Below, piece by piece: positions 8,855 through 17,329 of a DNA stretch of 64,000 nt (its first letter is position 1; every line of letters begins with the position of its first letter). A program made the position numbers and the translations under genes. The stretch is from Pseudalkalibacillus sp051842935 (GTDB lineage: Bacteria; Bacillota; Bacilli; Bacillales; Fictibacillaceae). The notes under the pieces are model-generated. The model searched no databases. It was not told the origin of the DNA and worked only from the letters and a program-made list of their open reading frames with translations. The DNA is taken from positions 372,001 to 436,000 of the forward strand of contig NZ_JBPXRR010000001.1 in NCBI RefSeq assembly GCF_051842935.1. Reading direction: 5' to 3'.

Positions 8855-9686
8855 ACGATTTGATAGGGGGAATCATCGTATCATGGATATACTTCGGTGC
8901 TGGGGTAAGGCTCGGTGCCGGGCCATACGAAACAGGTTGTGAGTATTTGAATTGTCCTTTTCCATCCATACTTGGACCGCTCGCCCATCGACCTTTCTTA
9001 CTTTCTTCACCTTCTGAAAGGTTGTAAAGGGTGTAGGAGACTTCCTGCTTTTCGAGTTTCCTCGGGAAAGTGGAGGGCACAACGATATCATTCTCCCGTT
9101 GTTCGAGTTCGTAAAGCGCGGCGTACCATTGGTTTTGATGTGCAGTGTCACGTGCTATCATGAACGATAATGTATCTTTGACACCTTGATCAGTCGCCAT
9201 TTCGTAAAGTCTCACAGCTTGTAATCGTCCTTGTGACTCCGCAGTCAAGTTCGCTCTGAAGTCCGCCATCAAATTTCCGCTCGCCCCGATATAGGATGCC
9301 GTCCACCGGTTTCCGACACTGTCGACTGGCATCGCTCCCAAACCGCTCACGATTGCATGCTGAGGATTCATGCCGCCCATCGCAGCAGCTACTACCGGAT
9401 TGCTCTTGTATGCCGCTTCTTGATCTTTAACTGGAGCGTTATCCAACAACCGGGCGATCATGGTTGCGAGCATCTCCACGTGAGCCATTTCCTCCGTTCC
9501 CATATCAAGACAAAGGTCCCGGTATTTTTTGTCCGCTCTACCGTTGAAACCCTGGAATAAGTATTGCATCATGACGGAAATTTCACCATATTGTCCGCCC
9601 AATATCTCTTGGAGTTGTTTGGCGAAGATCGGGTCTGGACGTTCAGGCTTTGCATCATATTGGAGTTCCTTGATGTGATAGAACAT
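8853..9686 (-). CDS. Manganese (non-haem) catalase
   Basis: 277 residues. It has the ferritin-like four-helix fold signature of the family: QYGEISVMMQYLFQGF and EEMAHVEMLATMI give metal ligands in the first helix pair, and DTAHQNQW in the second. It disproportionates hydrogen peroxide with a di-manganese centre and resists haem poisons. The start at 9686 is chosen over two upstream Met codons because it is seven bases after AAAGGAG. It resembles the CotJC/YdbD group, so a spore-associated role is possible. Confidence 0.85.
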   Translation of the reverse strand: MFYHIKELQYDAKPERPDPIFAKQLQEILGGQYGEISVMMQYLFQGFNGRADKKYRDLCLDMGTEEMAHVEMLATMIARLLDNAPVKDQEAAYKSNPVVAAAMGGMNPQHAIVSGLGAMPVDSVGNRWTASYIGASGNLMADFRANLTAESQGRLQAVRLYEMATDQGVKDTLSFMIARDTAHQNQWYAALYELEQRENDIVVPSTFPRKLEKQEVSYTLYNLSEGEESKKGRWASGPSMDGKGQFKYSQPVSYGPAPSLTPAPKYIHDTMIPPIKS

Positions 9687-9755
9687 TCGCATTCTCCTTT
9701 TACAATTCATCAACCTTAACCTATGAGAAACGCGAATGTCCTGTGCTAGTTCAAC

Positions 9756-10706
9756 TTAGTGGACTCTTTTTTGCATGAAGGTAGAAGGGATGTCCTTCAG
9801 GAAACTTGGGTAGTCGAATGAGACCGCGATCTGATGCTTGTTGAAATCCGGAGAGGTTTCGTAGCGCAAGTCCACGATACTCTGACCGAAAGCTTCTCCA
9901 GGAGCTACTACGATTTTGACTGGTAAGTTAACTGTCTTCACTTTGTTTTTGTTTAATAAGTACCAAATCGGAAGGACGTCATGCAAAGGGCTTCCTGTTA
10001 TGCCAGGATTTTTTCCAAGATAAAATTGGTAGTAAAAATCGAGCAGTGGTTTGATGACGAGACCTAGAGGATCTTTAGTCGAAGCATGAAACGTATTGAT
10101 CTGGTTCACTTGAGCAGGGGGAAGGATGGCGTAGGTAGTTACATTCAATGGGAAGATCGTCATGTTCTTTGCATTTAGCATGACAAGGTTAGCTGCATAA
10201 GGATCACCGTAAAAATTCGCTTCCGCAACGGATGTCACATTACCAGGAAAAAAGAATGTCCCGCCCATGATGACATACTCCTTGATCTGTTTCATCAGTT
10301 CTACTTCAAAAATGAAAGCAGTAGCCAAGGAAGAGAGTCTTCCGATATTCACAACCGTAAGATCATCAATGTGTTCTCTAATAATCTTCTTTACATCATT
10401 TAGTGGATGAACAGGGTAATCGATAATTGGGGTGGTGATTGGTCCCAAACCTTCTTTCCCATGGACTTCAGGATAATAAACGAGTGGAATACCAGTCAAT
10501 GGACTGGTTGCCCCTTCAAAAACCGGAATATCTCCATGTCCCGAGAGATATTTGATATAATTCACATTCCTCAACACTTTCTCTCTAGAAACGTTCCCAT
10601 AATCAGCAACAATTCCCAAGATCTCGATTCCAGGGTTAAATAACATATAAATGAGGGCAATCGTATCATCAATTCCAAAATCCGCAAAAAGCAGTACTTT
10701 TTTCAT
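9756..10706 (-). CDS. Nucleoside hydrolase (IunH family), copy 1
   Basis: 316 residues. The N-terminal DFGIDDTIALIYML matches the calcium-binding DXGXDD signature, with the first variable position changed to Phe-Gly. Later conserved blocks include VNIGRLSSLA and the metal-site MGGTFFFPGNVT. The family hydrolyses the N-glycosidic bond of nucleosides for salvage. It is transcribed away from a paralogue of almost the same length (10855-11802). Confidence 0.8.
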   Translation of the reverse strand: MKKVLLFADFGIDDTIALIYMLFNPGIEILGIVADYGNVSREKVLRNVNYIKYLSGHGDIPVFEGATSPLTGIPLVYYPEVHGKEGLGPITTPIIDYPVHPLNDVKKIIREHIDDLTVVNIGRLSSLATAFIFEVELMKQIKEYVIMGGTFFFPGNVTSVAEANFYGDPYAANLVMLNAKNMTIFPLNVTTYAILPPAQVNQINTFHASTKDPLGLVIKPLLDFYYQFYLGKNPGITGSPLHDVLPIWYLLNKNKVKTVNLPVKIVVAPGEAFGQSIVDLRYETSPDFNKHQIAVSFDYPSFLKDIPSTFMQKRVH

Positions 10707-10854
10707 TCTCCATCACCTGCCATTTAGTACACCTTATGATTTTAGATGATATAAAAGTATAGAGATTCTTCTGGAATAATATAATGAAGTATTTGTATAC
10801 CAATATATGGAATATAGTAGTGTGGAGTAGATTGCTATTCATGGGGGTGATCCT

Positions 10855-11802
10855 GTGAAAAATGTGTTGTTGTTCGGGGATCCTGGAATTGATGATTCAT
10901 TAGCGCTGATTTATGCCATCTTACATCCAGATATCAATTTAGTCGGAGTTGTAGCTTGTTATGGAAACATCGAAAAGCAACAAGCCGTCCGAAATGTTCG
11001 GTACCTTCTGGAAATTAGCGGTGTTCAAGACGTACCCGTCATACGAGGGGCAGAAGGACCGTTGAACGGTGATTTCACGGTTTTCTATCCTGAGATTCAC
11101 GGACCTGAAGGATTAGGACCAATCCAGCCAAATGAGTCAATTCCTCCTGAATTCAACTCCTATGAGGAGATCTTTGAAATCGTGAATCAGTTCGAAGGTG
11201 ACCTCACAGTCGTCAATCTTGGGAGGAACTCTTCATTATCGATGGCGCTGATTTTAGAACCGGATATCATGGAGAATGTCTCTTCTTTTTACCTGATGGG
11301 AGGGGCTTTCTTCGTACCTGGAAACGTAACACCTCTGGCGGAAGCAAACATTCATGGCGATCCGATTGCCGCTCGAAATATCCTTCACAAAGCAAAGAAC
11401 ACAACACTGTTTCCACTCAACGTGACGAATTATGCATATGTGACGGATGCCATGGCCGCACTCATACAGCAGAATGCAAGAAATGTTTACCGGGAGCTTA
11501 CTCCGAAAATCATCCGTTACTATATCAACGCTTATCAGAAATTGCATCCAGGCATCCCAGGTGCAGCTCTTCATGATGTGCTTACATTAATGGGGCTGAC
11601 GAATCCCAATGTATGTCAATATGTAACGAAAACCGTGGATGTTCAGACTTCTGGACCTTCAAAGGGACAAACGATTGCCGATTTCCGCAATCCTCCTGAA
11701 CCGCAAAAAGGAAACCCAATCCGTATAGCGATTCAATTGAATTACAACCTGTTCTACCAGGATTTTTTAAAAACGATGACGAGGTCCCAAACCGTCGGGT
11801 GA
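10855..11802 (+). CDS. Nucleoside hydrolase (IunH family), copy 2
   Basis: 315 residues, closely parallel to the divergent copy: DPGIDDSLALIYA at the N-terminus, the shared EIHGPEGLGPI block, and MGGAFFVPGNVT. A GTG start at 10855 follows a GGGGGTGAT site. The pair probably arose by duplication and inversion. The 148-bp divergent intergenic region is AT-rich and must hold both promoters; I could not assign boxes with confidence. Substrates of the two copies may differ. Confidence 0.8.
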   Translation: MKNVLLFGDPGIDDSLALIYAILHPDINLVGVVACYGNIEKQQAVRNVRYLLEISGVQDVPVIRGAEGPLNGDFTVFYPEIHGPEGLGPIQPNESIPPEFNSYEEIFEIVNQFEGDLTVVNLGRNSSLSMALILEPDIMENVSSFYLMGGAFFVPGNVTPLAEANIHGDPIAARNILHKAKNTTLFPLNVTNYAYVTDAMAALIQQNARNVYRELTPKIIRYYINAYQKLHPGIPGAALHDVLTLMGLTNPNVCQYVTKTVDVQTSGPSKGQTIADFRNPPEPQKGNPIRIAIQLNYNLFYQDFLKTMTRSQTVG

Positions 11803-11826
11803 AACAGACAAAGGTCAGTGAAATGT

Positions 11827-11856
11827 AAAAAAGAGAGGACCTCGAACGAAGTCCTC
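11827..11856 (-). terminator. Intrinsic terminator of the DHA2 pump gene
   Basis: A GAGGAC/GTCCTC hairpin is followed on the minus strand by TCTTTTTT. It lies between the convergent nucleoside hydrolase and efflux genes. Confidence 0.75.
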
Positions 11857-11865
11857 CCAACTCAA

Positions 11866-13323
11866 TCATGCATTTCCTACTTTTTCAACATGTTCCTCAT
11901 TCGGTTGTTGTTCCGTTGACCGGATATCCTCATCCTCTTCCGGTGAAGTTTTCTTGACGAAGAAGGACAAGATCAAGCCGATGAATGACAGGATGGTAAT
12001 CACCATGAAGGCAACATTCACACCATGGATATCCGGGCTAGGAATTGACGGCTGTTGTTGCGCAGATAGTGCCGTCGAGGTCATGACAGTGACCAGAATC
12101 GCCGTCCCGACAGATGCTGCAATCTGCCGCATCGTATTGCTCATTGCGGTACCATGTGGGATCAAATGCCGTGGCAACTGATTCAGTCCGGCTGTCGTAA
12201 CCGGCATCATCACCATGGACAGCCCGAACATCCGGATTGCGTACAGAATGGTAAGGGTCCAGATGGTCGTTGTCGTATCGAGAAAGGAAAAAGCCAATGT
12301 GGCACCCGTTATGATGGTCAAGCCTACAATCGATAACAACCGCGCGCCGATCCGGTCGAATATCCGACCTGTAATCGGGGACATAAATCCGGTTATGACC
12401 GCCCCCGGTAAAAGAACTAGGCCTGACTCAAATGCGGTAAAATCCCTCATGTTTTGCATATAAAGGGGGATCAGCGTTTCCGCACCAATCAGTCCAAGGA
12501 AAAGGATCATCGCAATGACCGTCGTTATGGTAAACGTCTTATATTTAAACACTCTGAACTCAAGCATCGGATGGTGCATGCGTAATTGTCGTACAGTGAA
12601 GATGGATAACGCTACGATTCCGATGACCAGAACGACGATCGTTCTCGCACTATCCCATCCGTAATTACCTGCACTCGTGAATCCGTAAAGCAGTCCCCCG
12701 AATCCGATAGAAGAAAGGATGATCGAAACAGGATCGACTTTCGGATAAGACAGCTCTGTTACGTTTTTCAAAATGAAATGCGCAACGATGATGATCATGA
12801 TCGCGAGCGGTAAGATGAGCCAGAACAATAAGCGCCAGCTGTAATTGGCTGTGACCCACCCCGATAAAGCAGGACCGATGGCTGGTGCAAACGAGATGAC
12901 CAGTCCGATATACCCCATTGCAGCGCCACGCTTATTGACCGGGAAGATCATCAGGAATACGGTTTGCATCAATGGCAGCATCACACCAGCACCGGCGGAT
13001 TGGACGATCCTTCCTAATAGTAAAAAACTGAAGTTGGGGGCCACTCCACCGATGACCGTTCCTACAGTGAAAATCCCCATTGCTGCCATGAACAATTGTC
13101 TCGTTGTGAAACGTTCGATCAAGAAAGCGCTGACGGGTATCATGATGCCGTTGACCAGCATGAAGACAGTCGTCAACCACTGCCCGGTATTCGCAGTGAT
13201 GTTCATTTCTTCCATGATCGGAGGTATGGCAGTGATCATCAATGTTTGATTCAGGATCGTAATAAAGGATCCCGCTAACAACAAGGCTGCAATCAACACT
13301 CTACTATACGATTGAGATGACAT
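11866..13323 (-). CDS. MFS multidrug efflux transporter, DHA2 (EmrB/QacA) family
   Basis: 485 residues with about 14 hydrophobic spans. Family motifs include LNQTLMITAIPPIMEE in the first span, the loop-2 motif after FLIERFTTRQLFM, and GPALSGWV in span 5 (motif C of drug/proton antiporters). A charged Glu/Asp-rich tail follows the last span. The protein is expected to expel hydrophobic drugs in exchange for protons. The ribosome site is AAAGGATG. No regulator gene is adjacent, but the promoter carries a palindrome (see 13395-13437). Confidence 0.85.
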   Translation of the reverse strand: MSSQSYSRVLIAALLLAGSFITILNQTLMITAIPPIMEEMNITANTGQWLTTVFMLVNGIMIPVSAFLIERFTTRQLFMAAMGIFTVGTVIGGVAPNFSFLLLGRIVQSAGAGVMLPLMQTVFLMIFPVNKRGAAMGYIGLVISFAPAIGPALSGWVTANYSWRLLFWLILPLAIMIIIVAHFILKNVTELSYPKVDPVSIILSSIGFGGLLYGFTSAGNYGWDSARTIVVLVIGIVALSIFTVRQLRMHHPMLEFRVFKYKTFTITTVIAMILFLGLIGAETLIPLYMQNMRDFTAFESGLVLLPGAVITGFMSPITGRIFDRIGARLLSIVGLTIITGATLAFSFLDTTTTIWTLTILYAIRMFGLSMVMMPVTTAGLNQLPRHLIPHGTAMSNTMRQIAASVGTAILVTVMTSTALSAQQQPSIPSPDIHGVNVAFMVITILSFIGLILSFFVKKTSPEEDEDIRSTEQQPNEEHVEKVGNA

Positions 13324-13394
13324 GGAGCAGCATCCTTTCTAAGATGTGTATATGTTGAATTGCAAAGTGCAATCGATCTTCTACTAACGACAGA

Positions 13395-13437
13395 ATTATA
13401 CTCCTTCAAAGACCTCCCAGACAAACATGTTGTTTGT
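13395..13437 (-). promoter_or_regulatory. Promoter of the DHA2 pump with an overlapping palindrome
   Basis: On the minus strand TTGTCT (13419-13424), an 18-base spacer and TATAAT (13395-13400) form a good vegetative promoter. A 17-bp dyad, ACAAAC and GTTTGT separated by 5 bases (13421-13437), overlaps the -35, as a TetR-type operator would. A second dyad, TTGCA-AAG-TGCAA (13360-13372), lies downstream in the leader. Confidence 0.5.
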
Positions 13438-13533
13438 GAACGCATTCTCAAACTGTGAAAAATCATATTTCCTTTGATAGAAAAATAGAGTAGGATAGCT
13501 AGAAAAATTGAGATCGGGGACAGGGGATTAAGA

Positions 13534-14364
13534 ATGGATCTTATACTTTTCTTAAAAGCATTGTTGTTAGGGATGGTAGAAGGGCTGACAGAGTTTGCGC
13601 CGATTTCATCGACAGGGCACATGATCATTGTGGATGACATGTGGCTGCAGTCGAAAGATTTTCTCACCAAATACGTCGCGAACACGTTCAAAGTCGTCAT
13701 CCAGCTAGGATCGATCCTTGCCGTCGTAGTCGTCTTCTGGAAAAGACTGCTGAATCTAATCGGATTGAAAAAGGAGACAAACAGTGCGCCTAAGGGAGAA
13801 CGTTTGAAACTGTCCCAGGTTATCGTAGGATTACTTCCGGCAGGTGTTTTAGGGGTTCTTTTCGAAGACTTCATAGATGAGCATTTGTTTTCCACAGAAA
13901 CGGTATTGATCGGACTTGTCCTCGGAGCATTTCTGATGATTTTTGCAGATTGGTCGGGAGGGAAGAGCACGACCACAGAGACGGTCGACCAAATTACGTA
14001 CAAGCAAGCTTTTACAGTGGGGCTAATCCAGTGCTTTTCGTTATGGCCCGGTTTTTCGCGCTCAGGCTCGACGATTTCAGGCGGAGTACTTGTCGGTATG
14101 AGCCACAGGGCTGCCGCTGATTTTACCTTTATCATGGCGGTGCCAATCATGGCTGGAGCAAGTCTCTTATCCTTGGTGAAAAACTGGCAGTACTTCACGA
14201 TGGACGCATTGCCGTTCTTTATCGTCGGTTTCGTAAGTGCGTTCATTTTCGCCTTGCTATCGATTCAATTTTTCCTGAGCGTCATCGGTAAAATCAAACT
14301 GATCCCATTCGCAATCTATCGGATTGTGCTCGCTCTGGTCATTTATTCCGTTTTTTTTAACTAA
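13534..14364 (+). CDS. uppP: Undecaprenyl-diphosphate phosphatase
   Basis: 276 residues, a polytopic membrane enzyme that recycles undecaprenyl diphosphate to the monophosphate carrier used for cell-wall synthesis, and gives bacitracin tolerance. Both family motifs are present: GMVEGLTEFAPISSTGH at the N-terminus and PGFSRSGSTISGG in the middle. The ribosome site is GGGGATTAAG. It stands alone, facing away from the DHA2 pump gene. Confidence 0.9.
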   Translation: MDLILFLKALLLGMVEGLTEFAPISSTGHMIIVDDMWLQSKDFLTKYVANTFKVVIQLGSILAVVVVFWKRLLNLIGLKKETNSAPKGERLKLSQVIVGLLPAGVLGVLFEDFIDEHLFSTETVLIGLVLGAFLMIFADWSGGKSTTTETVDQITYKQAFTVGLIQCFSLWPGFSRSGSTISGGVLVGMSHRAAADFTFIMAVPIMAGASLLSLVKNWQYFTMDALPFFIVGFVSAFIFALLSIQFFLSVIGKIKLIPFAIYRIVLALVIYSVFFN

Positions 14365-14427
14365 TCCGTATAATTTGAGTCCCATCAATCGTTATACATA
14401 CTGAAAGCCGAATTTAAGGAGGAATCT

Positions 14428-15375
14428 ATGAATTCTACAGAAAAAGAGCAACAAAGTTTAGCAGAGAAACAACGCGAACTGAAAGCAGAGTTTAATACGT
14501 TGATTCAGGACTCGAAAAAAGGACTCTGGAAATACTGCCGTCATCTTACTGGATCTCCTTGGGATGGTGAAGATCTATTCCAAGAAACGGTGATGAAAGC
14601 TTTTGGTAGTTTTTATCAACGTTGGCATCCTACCAATCCGAAATCCTATCTATATCGCATTGCAACCAACACGTGGATTGACCATTGCAGACGGGAAAAG
14701 CGCTTTGTCGGTCATTTAGAAGAGGAAGATGTTCCGTCAGAGGATTTTTCAGATGATTTAGACATGGAAGAAGCGCTACGTTATCTAGCAGATCGATTTT
14801 CTCCACGCCAAACGGCCGTATTCCTTCTCATGGAAGTGTTTTCTTTTACAGCAAAAGAAGTTGCTGGAATCGTCCGAACGACACCCGGTGCGGTTTATGC
14901 AGCGGTTCGACGTATGAAAGAGAAGCTGAAAAATCAGCCAAGTACACAAGGTAGAGAGGCATTACAAAACAATGAAAAGAATCCTATACATCCTCTTATT
15001 AAAACGTATTTGAAAGCCTTGAATGAAGGAGATCTACAAGGTGTTTTGGATTTGATCAGTGATGAGGCACATAACGAAGCTACGCTTGGATTCCAGGAGT
15101 TCTCTAAGGATGAGATGCGTTCAGGTTCCATGCAGTTTGGTTTACCTGGTTATCGAGCAGAACTGGAGACACTATGGGGAAGAGATGTCATCGTCATTTA
15201 TTATGACAGTGAAACGGGTCCTCAAATCCATGACATTCAATATCAAGAAGTCGAAAATCATAAAATTGTTTACCATAAGAGTTTTTATTTCCGGAAGGAA
15301 TTGCTTATCGCTGCAGCAGAAGAATTAGGTTGCGAACCCCAAATGGACAAGTTTCCAGAAACATGGGCTGATTAG
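14428..15375 (+). CDS. ECF-type sigma factor with SnoaL-like C-terminal domain
   Basis: 315 residues. Region 2 spans about residues 25-95 (GEDLFQETVMKAFGSFYQRW, then YLYRIATNTWIDHCRR) and region 4 about 118-172 (FSPRQTAVFLLMEVFSFTAK, then GAVYAAVRRMKEKL). About 120 further residues resemble a SnoaL/NTF2-like domain, as in SigJ and ECF41-like groups, where the extension controls the sigma factor instead of a separate anti-sigma protein. No anti-sigma gene is next to it, which fits. Targets are unknown. Confidence 0.8.
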   Translation: MNSTEKEQQSLAEKQRELKAEFNTLIQDSKKGLWKYCRHLTGSPWDGEDLFQETVMKAFGSFYQRWHPTNPKSYLYRIATNTWIDHCRREKRFVGHLEEEDVPSEDFSDDLDMEEALRYLADRFSPRQTAVFLLMEVFSFTAKEVAGIVRTTPGAVYAAVRRMKEKLKNQPSTQGREALQNNEKNPIHPLIKTYLKALNEGDLQGVLDLISDEAHNEATLGFQEFSKDEMRSGSMQFGLPGYRAELETLWGRDVIVIYYDSETGPQIHDIQYQEVENHKIVYHKSFYFRKELLIAAAEELGCEPQMDKFPETWAD

Positions 15376-15442
15376 GACGTAATATAATTCCATCTCCCCA
15401 TTCATACACTTTTCATATGGACTTGAAAAGGGGATGAACCGC

Positions 15443-16159
15443 TTGGCTATTGGTATTATGAGTGCGCTCGTCGAGGAAATCGCCTATCTTTTGGAAAAGA
15501 TGGAGGTCAAGCAGAAGGAAACGATTGCTCAGAAACATTTCTACATCGGCACAATTGATAAAGAGGATGTCATCCTTTGCTATTCAGGCATCGGGAAAGT
15601 GAATGCATCCATGACGACCCAGCTTCTAATCGATCACTTTCATGTCCGGTTTGTCATCGTTGCGGGAACCGCTGGTCTTTTGAATCCGGTTTTGAAAACA
15701 GGGGACATCGTCGTATCGGAGGATGCGGTCGAATACGATGTGGATTTCACTCCACTCGGTTATCCACCTGGTGAAATCCCAGGGCTGCCCTTAGCGTATC
15801 AAGCAAATCCGCTTTTAGTGAAAGTGGCACTTCAAGCAGGAAAAGGCATGAAAGGGATAAAAGTGAAGAAAGGCAGAATCTTATCTGGAGATCAGTTTAT
15901 TGCAAGCGACAAAGAAAAAGAGGAATTAAGGGAAATGTTCAAAGGCGACGCAGTTGAAGCTGAAGGTGCTGCGGTCGGTGAAGTTTGTTATTTGAATAAA
16001 ATCCCCTTTGTCGTGGTAAGGGTGATTTCAGATGATGCAGATGCCAATGCTCCAACCGATTTCCAAGAACTTTTGGAAGAAGTCGCAATTCATGCCCAAC
16101 TGCTTGTTTTAAGAATGTTGAAAGGAATTAAAGCGCTTAAGGCGAAGAATAAGAAATAA
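15443..16159 (+). CDS. MTA/SAH nucleosidase-like protein
   Basis: 238 residues, PNP/UDP phosphorylase fold. Conserved blocks are CYSGIGKVNASMTTQLLID, VIVAGTAGLLNP, GRILSGDQFI and the active-site VEAEGAAVGEVCYL with Asp in VRVISDDAD. The family cleaves methylthioadenosine and S-adenosylhomocysteine, feeding methionine salvage. I prefer the TTG at 15443, nine bases after AAGGGG, over the ATG at 15434, which abuts the ribosome site; the protein then begins in the usual family way (AIGIMSALVEE). Divergence from typical MtnN suggests an extra paralogue. Confidence 0.75.
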   Translation: MAIGIMSALVEEIAYLLEKMEVKQKETIAQKHFYIGTIDKEDVILCYSGIGKVNASMTTQLLIDHFHVRFVIVAGTAGLLNPVLKTGDIVVSEDAVEYDVDFTPLGYPPGEIPGLPLAYQANPLLVKVALQAGKGMKGIKVKKGRILSGDQFIASDKEKEELREMFKGDAVEAEGAAVGEVCYLNKIPFVVVRVISDDADANAPTDFQELLEEVAIHAQLLVLRMLKGIKALKAKNKK

Positions 16160-16163
16160 CAAG

Positions 16164-16194
16164 ACCAATCTCGCAAAGATGAGATTGGTTTTTT
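16164..16194 (+). terminator. Intrinsic terminator
   Basis: ACCAATCTC and GAGATTGGT arms with an 8-base loop are followed by six Ts. Confidence 0.9.
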
Positions 16195-16232
16195 ATTCGC
16201 ACTCAGTTTTTTGAAAGACGAGGTGTAAGTCG

Positions 16233-16370
16233 ATGAACACGAAGAAATTTTGGATGACAGCCCTATTTCTCCTTCTACTTCTTACCGGATGCAGCGGGCC
16301 TGGAGAGGAACAAGAAATCATCATCGGGGATGAAGATGCTCCTGCAACAGAGGAAGAGGATCAAAGTTGA
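16233..16370 (+). CDS. Small lipoprotein, 45 residues
   Basis: A short signal sequence with a run of Leu ends in the lipobox LLTGC, and the mature part of about 25 residues is acidic and rich in Glu. A GAGGTG ribosome site lies 8 bases before the ATG. The frame begins after a strong terminator, so it needs its own promoter or read-through. I do not recognise a family. The lipobox and ribosome site make it a likely real gene. Confidence 0.6.
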   Translation: MNTKKFWMTALFLLLLLTGCSGPGEEQEIIIGDEDAPATEEEDQS

Positions 16371-16490
16371 CTCCTTATACGACTTAGGATGTATTTTAGT
16401 TAAATGGGAACATTTGTTCTTGTTAAAAATTTGAATATGTATTATGATGGAATTGAAATGCCCACTTAAAATTGAGGAGAGTGTTCAAAA

Positions 16491-16898
16491 ATGAAACAGA
16501 CAATACCTTATCTCGTATTCAATGGTCAGGCTAAAGAAGCACTTGAGTATTACAAGGACATTTTTGGTGGCGAAGTGACGGATCTTCAAACGTTCGGAGA
16601 GGCAGATTTCCCTACACCTCCTGAAGCCGACGAAATGGTTTTACATGCACGATTCAAAAAAGGTGATTTATTTTTCATGGTGTCTGATACATTTCCTGGA
16701 CAGGAAGTGGAAAGAGGAACCAACATTTCTTTGACTCTAGAAATGGAGAGCGAAGAACAAATTCAATCCCTTTATGAGAAGTTAAGTGAGAAAGGGAAGG
16801 TCGCAATGGAGCTACAAGATATGTTCTGGGGTGCGAAATATGCAAAAGTAGTGGATGCTTATGGCTTCACTTGGGATCTGAACTACCCTACAGAATAA
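16491..16898 (+). CDS. VOC superfamily protein, PhnB/YjdN-like
   Basis: 135 residues. Two beta-alpha-beta-beta-beta modules of the glyoxalase/bleomycin-resistance fold are visible: QTIPYLVFNGQAKEALEYYK at the start and YGFTWDLNY at the end, as in PhnB-like proteins. Members are metal-binding or ligand-binding proteins of mostly unknown role. The ribosome site is GAGGAGAG. Confidence 0.8.
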   Translation: MKQTIPYLVFNGQAKEALEYYKDIFGGEVTDLQTFGEADFPTPPEADEMVLHARFKKGDLFFMVSDTFPGQEVERGTNISLTLEMESEEQIQSLYEKLSEKGKVAMELQDMFWGAKYAKVVDAYGFTWDLNYPTE

Positions 16899-16910
16899 TG
16901 GATACATGAA

Positions 16911-16938
16911 AAAATCCCGCTCATTCAAGCGGGATTTT
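16911..16938. terminator. Bidirectional intrinsic terminator
   Basis: AAAATCCCGCT and AGCGGGATTTT arms, A-run upstream and T-run downstream, between two convergent genes. Confidence 0.85.
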
Positions 16939-16944
16939 CTTATA

Positions 16945-17244
16945 TTAATTCGTTTGATCTGCCAATTTCACTAATACGTGGGACATATGCTGGCGTTCTT
17001 CTTCGTTCGCTACATTCCATAACTCGTTCAGTACCTTTTCTTCACGGTTACGAGGCTCTTCGTGCTTCGCTAAGTAATCGGCAACACGTTTTGCGCCAGT
17101 TGCAAGTCCTTCATCACTTAACCCAAGCTTTTCACCTTTACTCACTTGGTCACCTAAGTAATCTTTAAAGTTCTGGAAGTTATCCAGGATTTCTTCTTTC
17201 TTTTCCTGGTTCAATTCAGCTGCAGCATTTTTTGGATCTTTCAT
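16945..17244 (-). CDS. DUF3243 protein (YmfJ-like)
   Basis: 99 residues. The segment NFQNFKDYLGDQVSKGEKLG and the C-terminal ELWNVANEEERQHMSHVLVKL match the DUF3243 family, small soluble Bacillaceae proteins of unknown function. The ATG at 17244 is chosen because it lies 8 bases after AAAGGAG; an in-frame GTG three codons earlier touches the ribosome site. Confidence 0.8.
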   Translation of the reverse strand: MKDPKNAAAELNQEKKEEILDNFQNFKDYLGDQVSKGEKLGLSDEGLATGAKRVADYLAKHEEPRNREEKVLNELWNVANEEERQHMSHVLVKLADQTN

Positions 17245-17329
17245 CTTATCCACTCCTTTTGCTGTATTAATATACTAATACCACATAGAGTAGATGTTAA
17301 ACATTTGAAGAACGATGATCTACATAACA

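Noticed and set aside
13293..14246. 317-codon minus-strand open frame
   Set aside because: Antisense to uppP, whose plus-strand product has all family motifs; the minus frame is low complexity with no recognisable domain.
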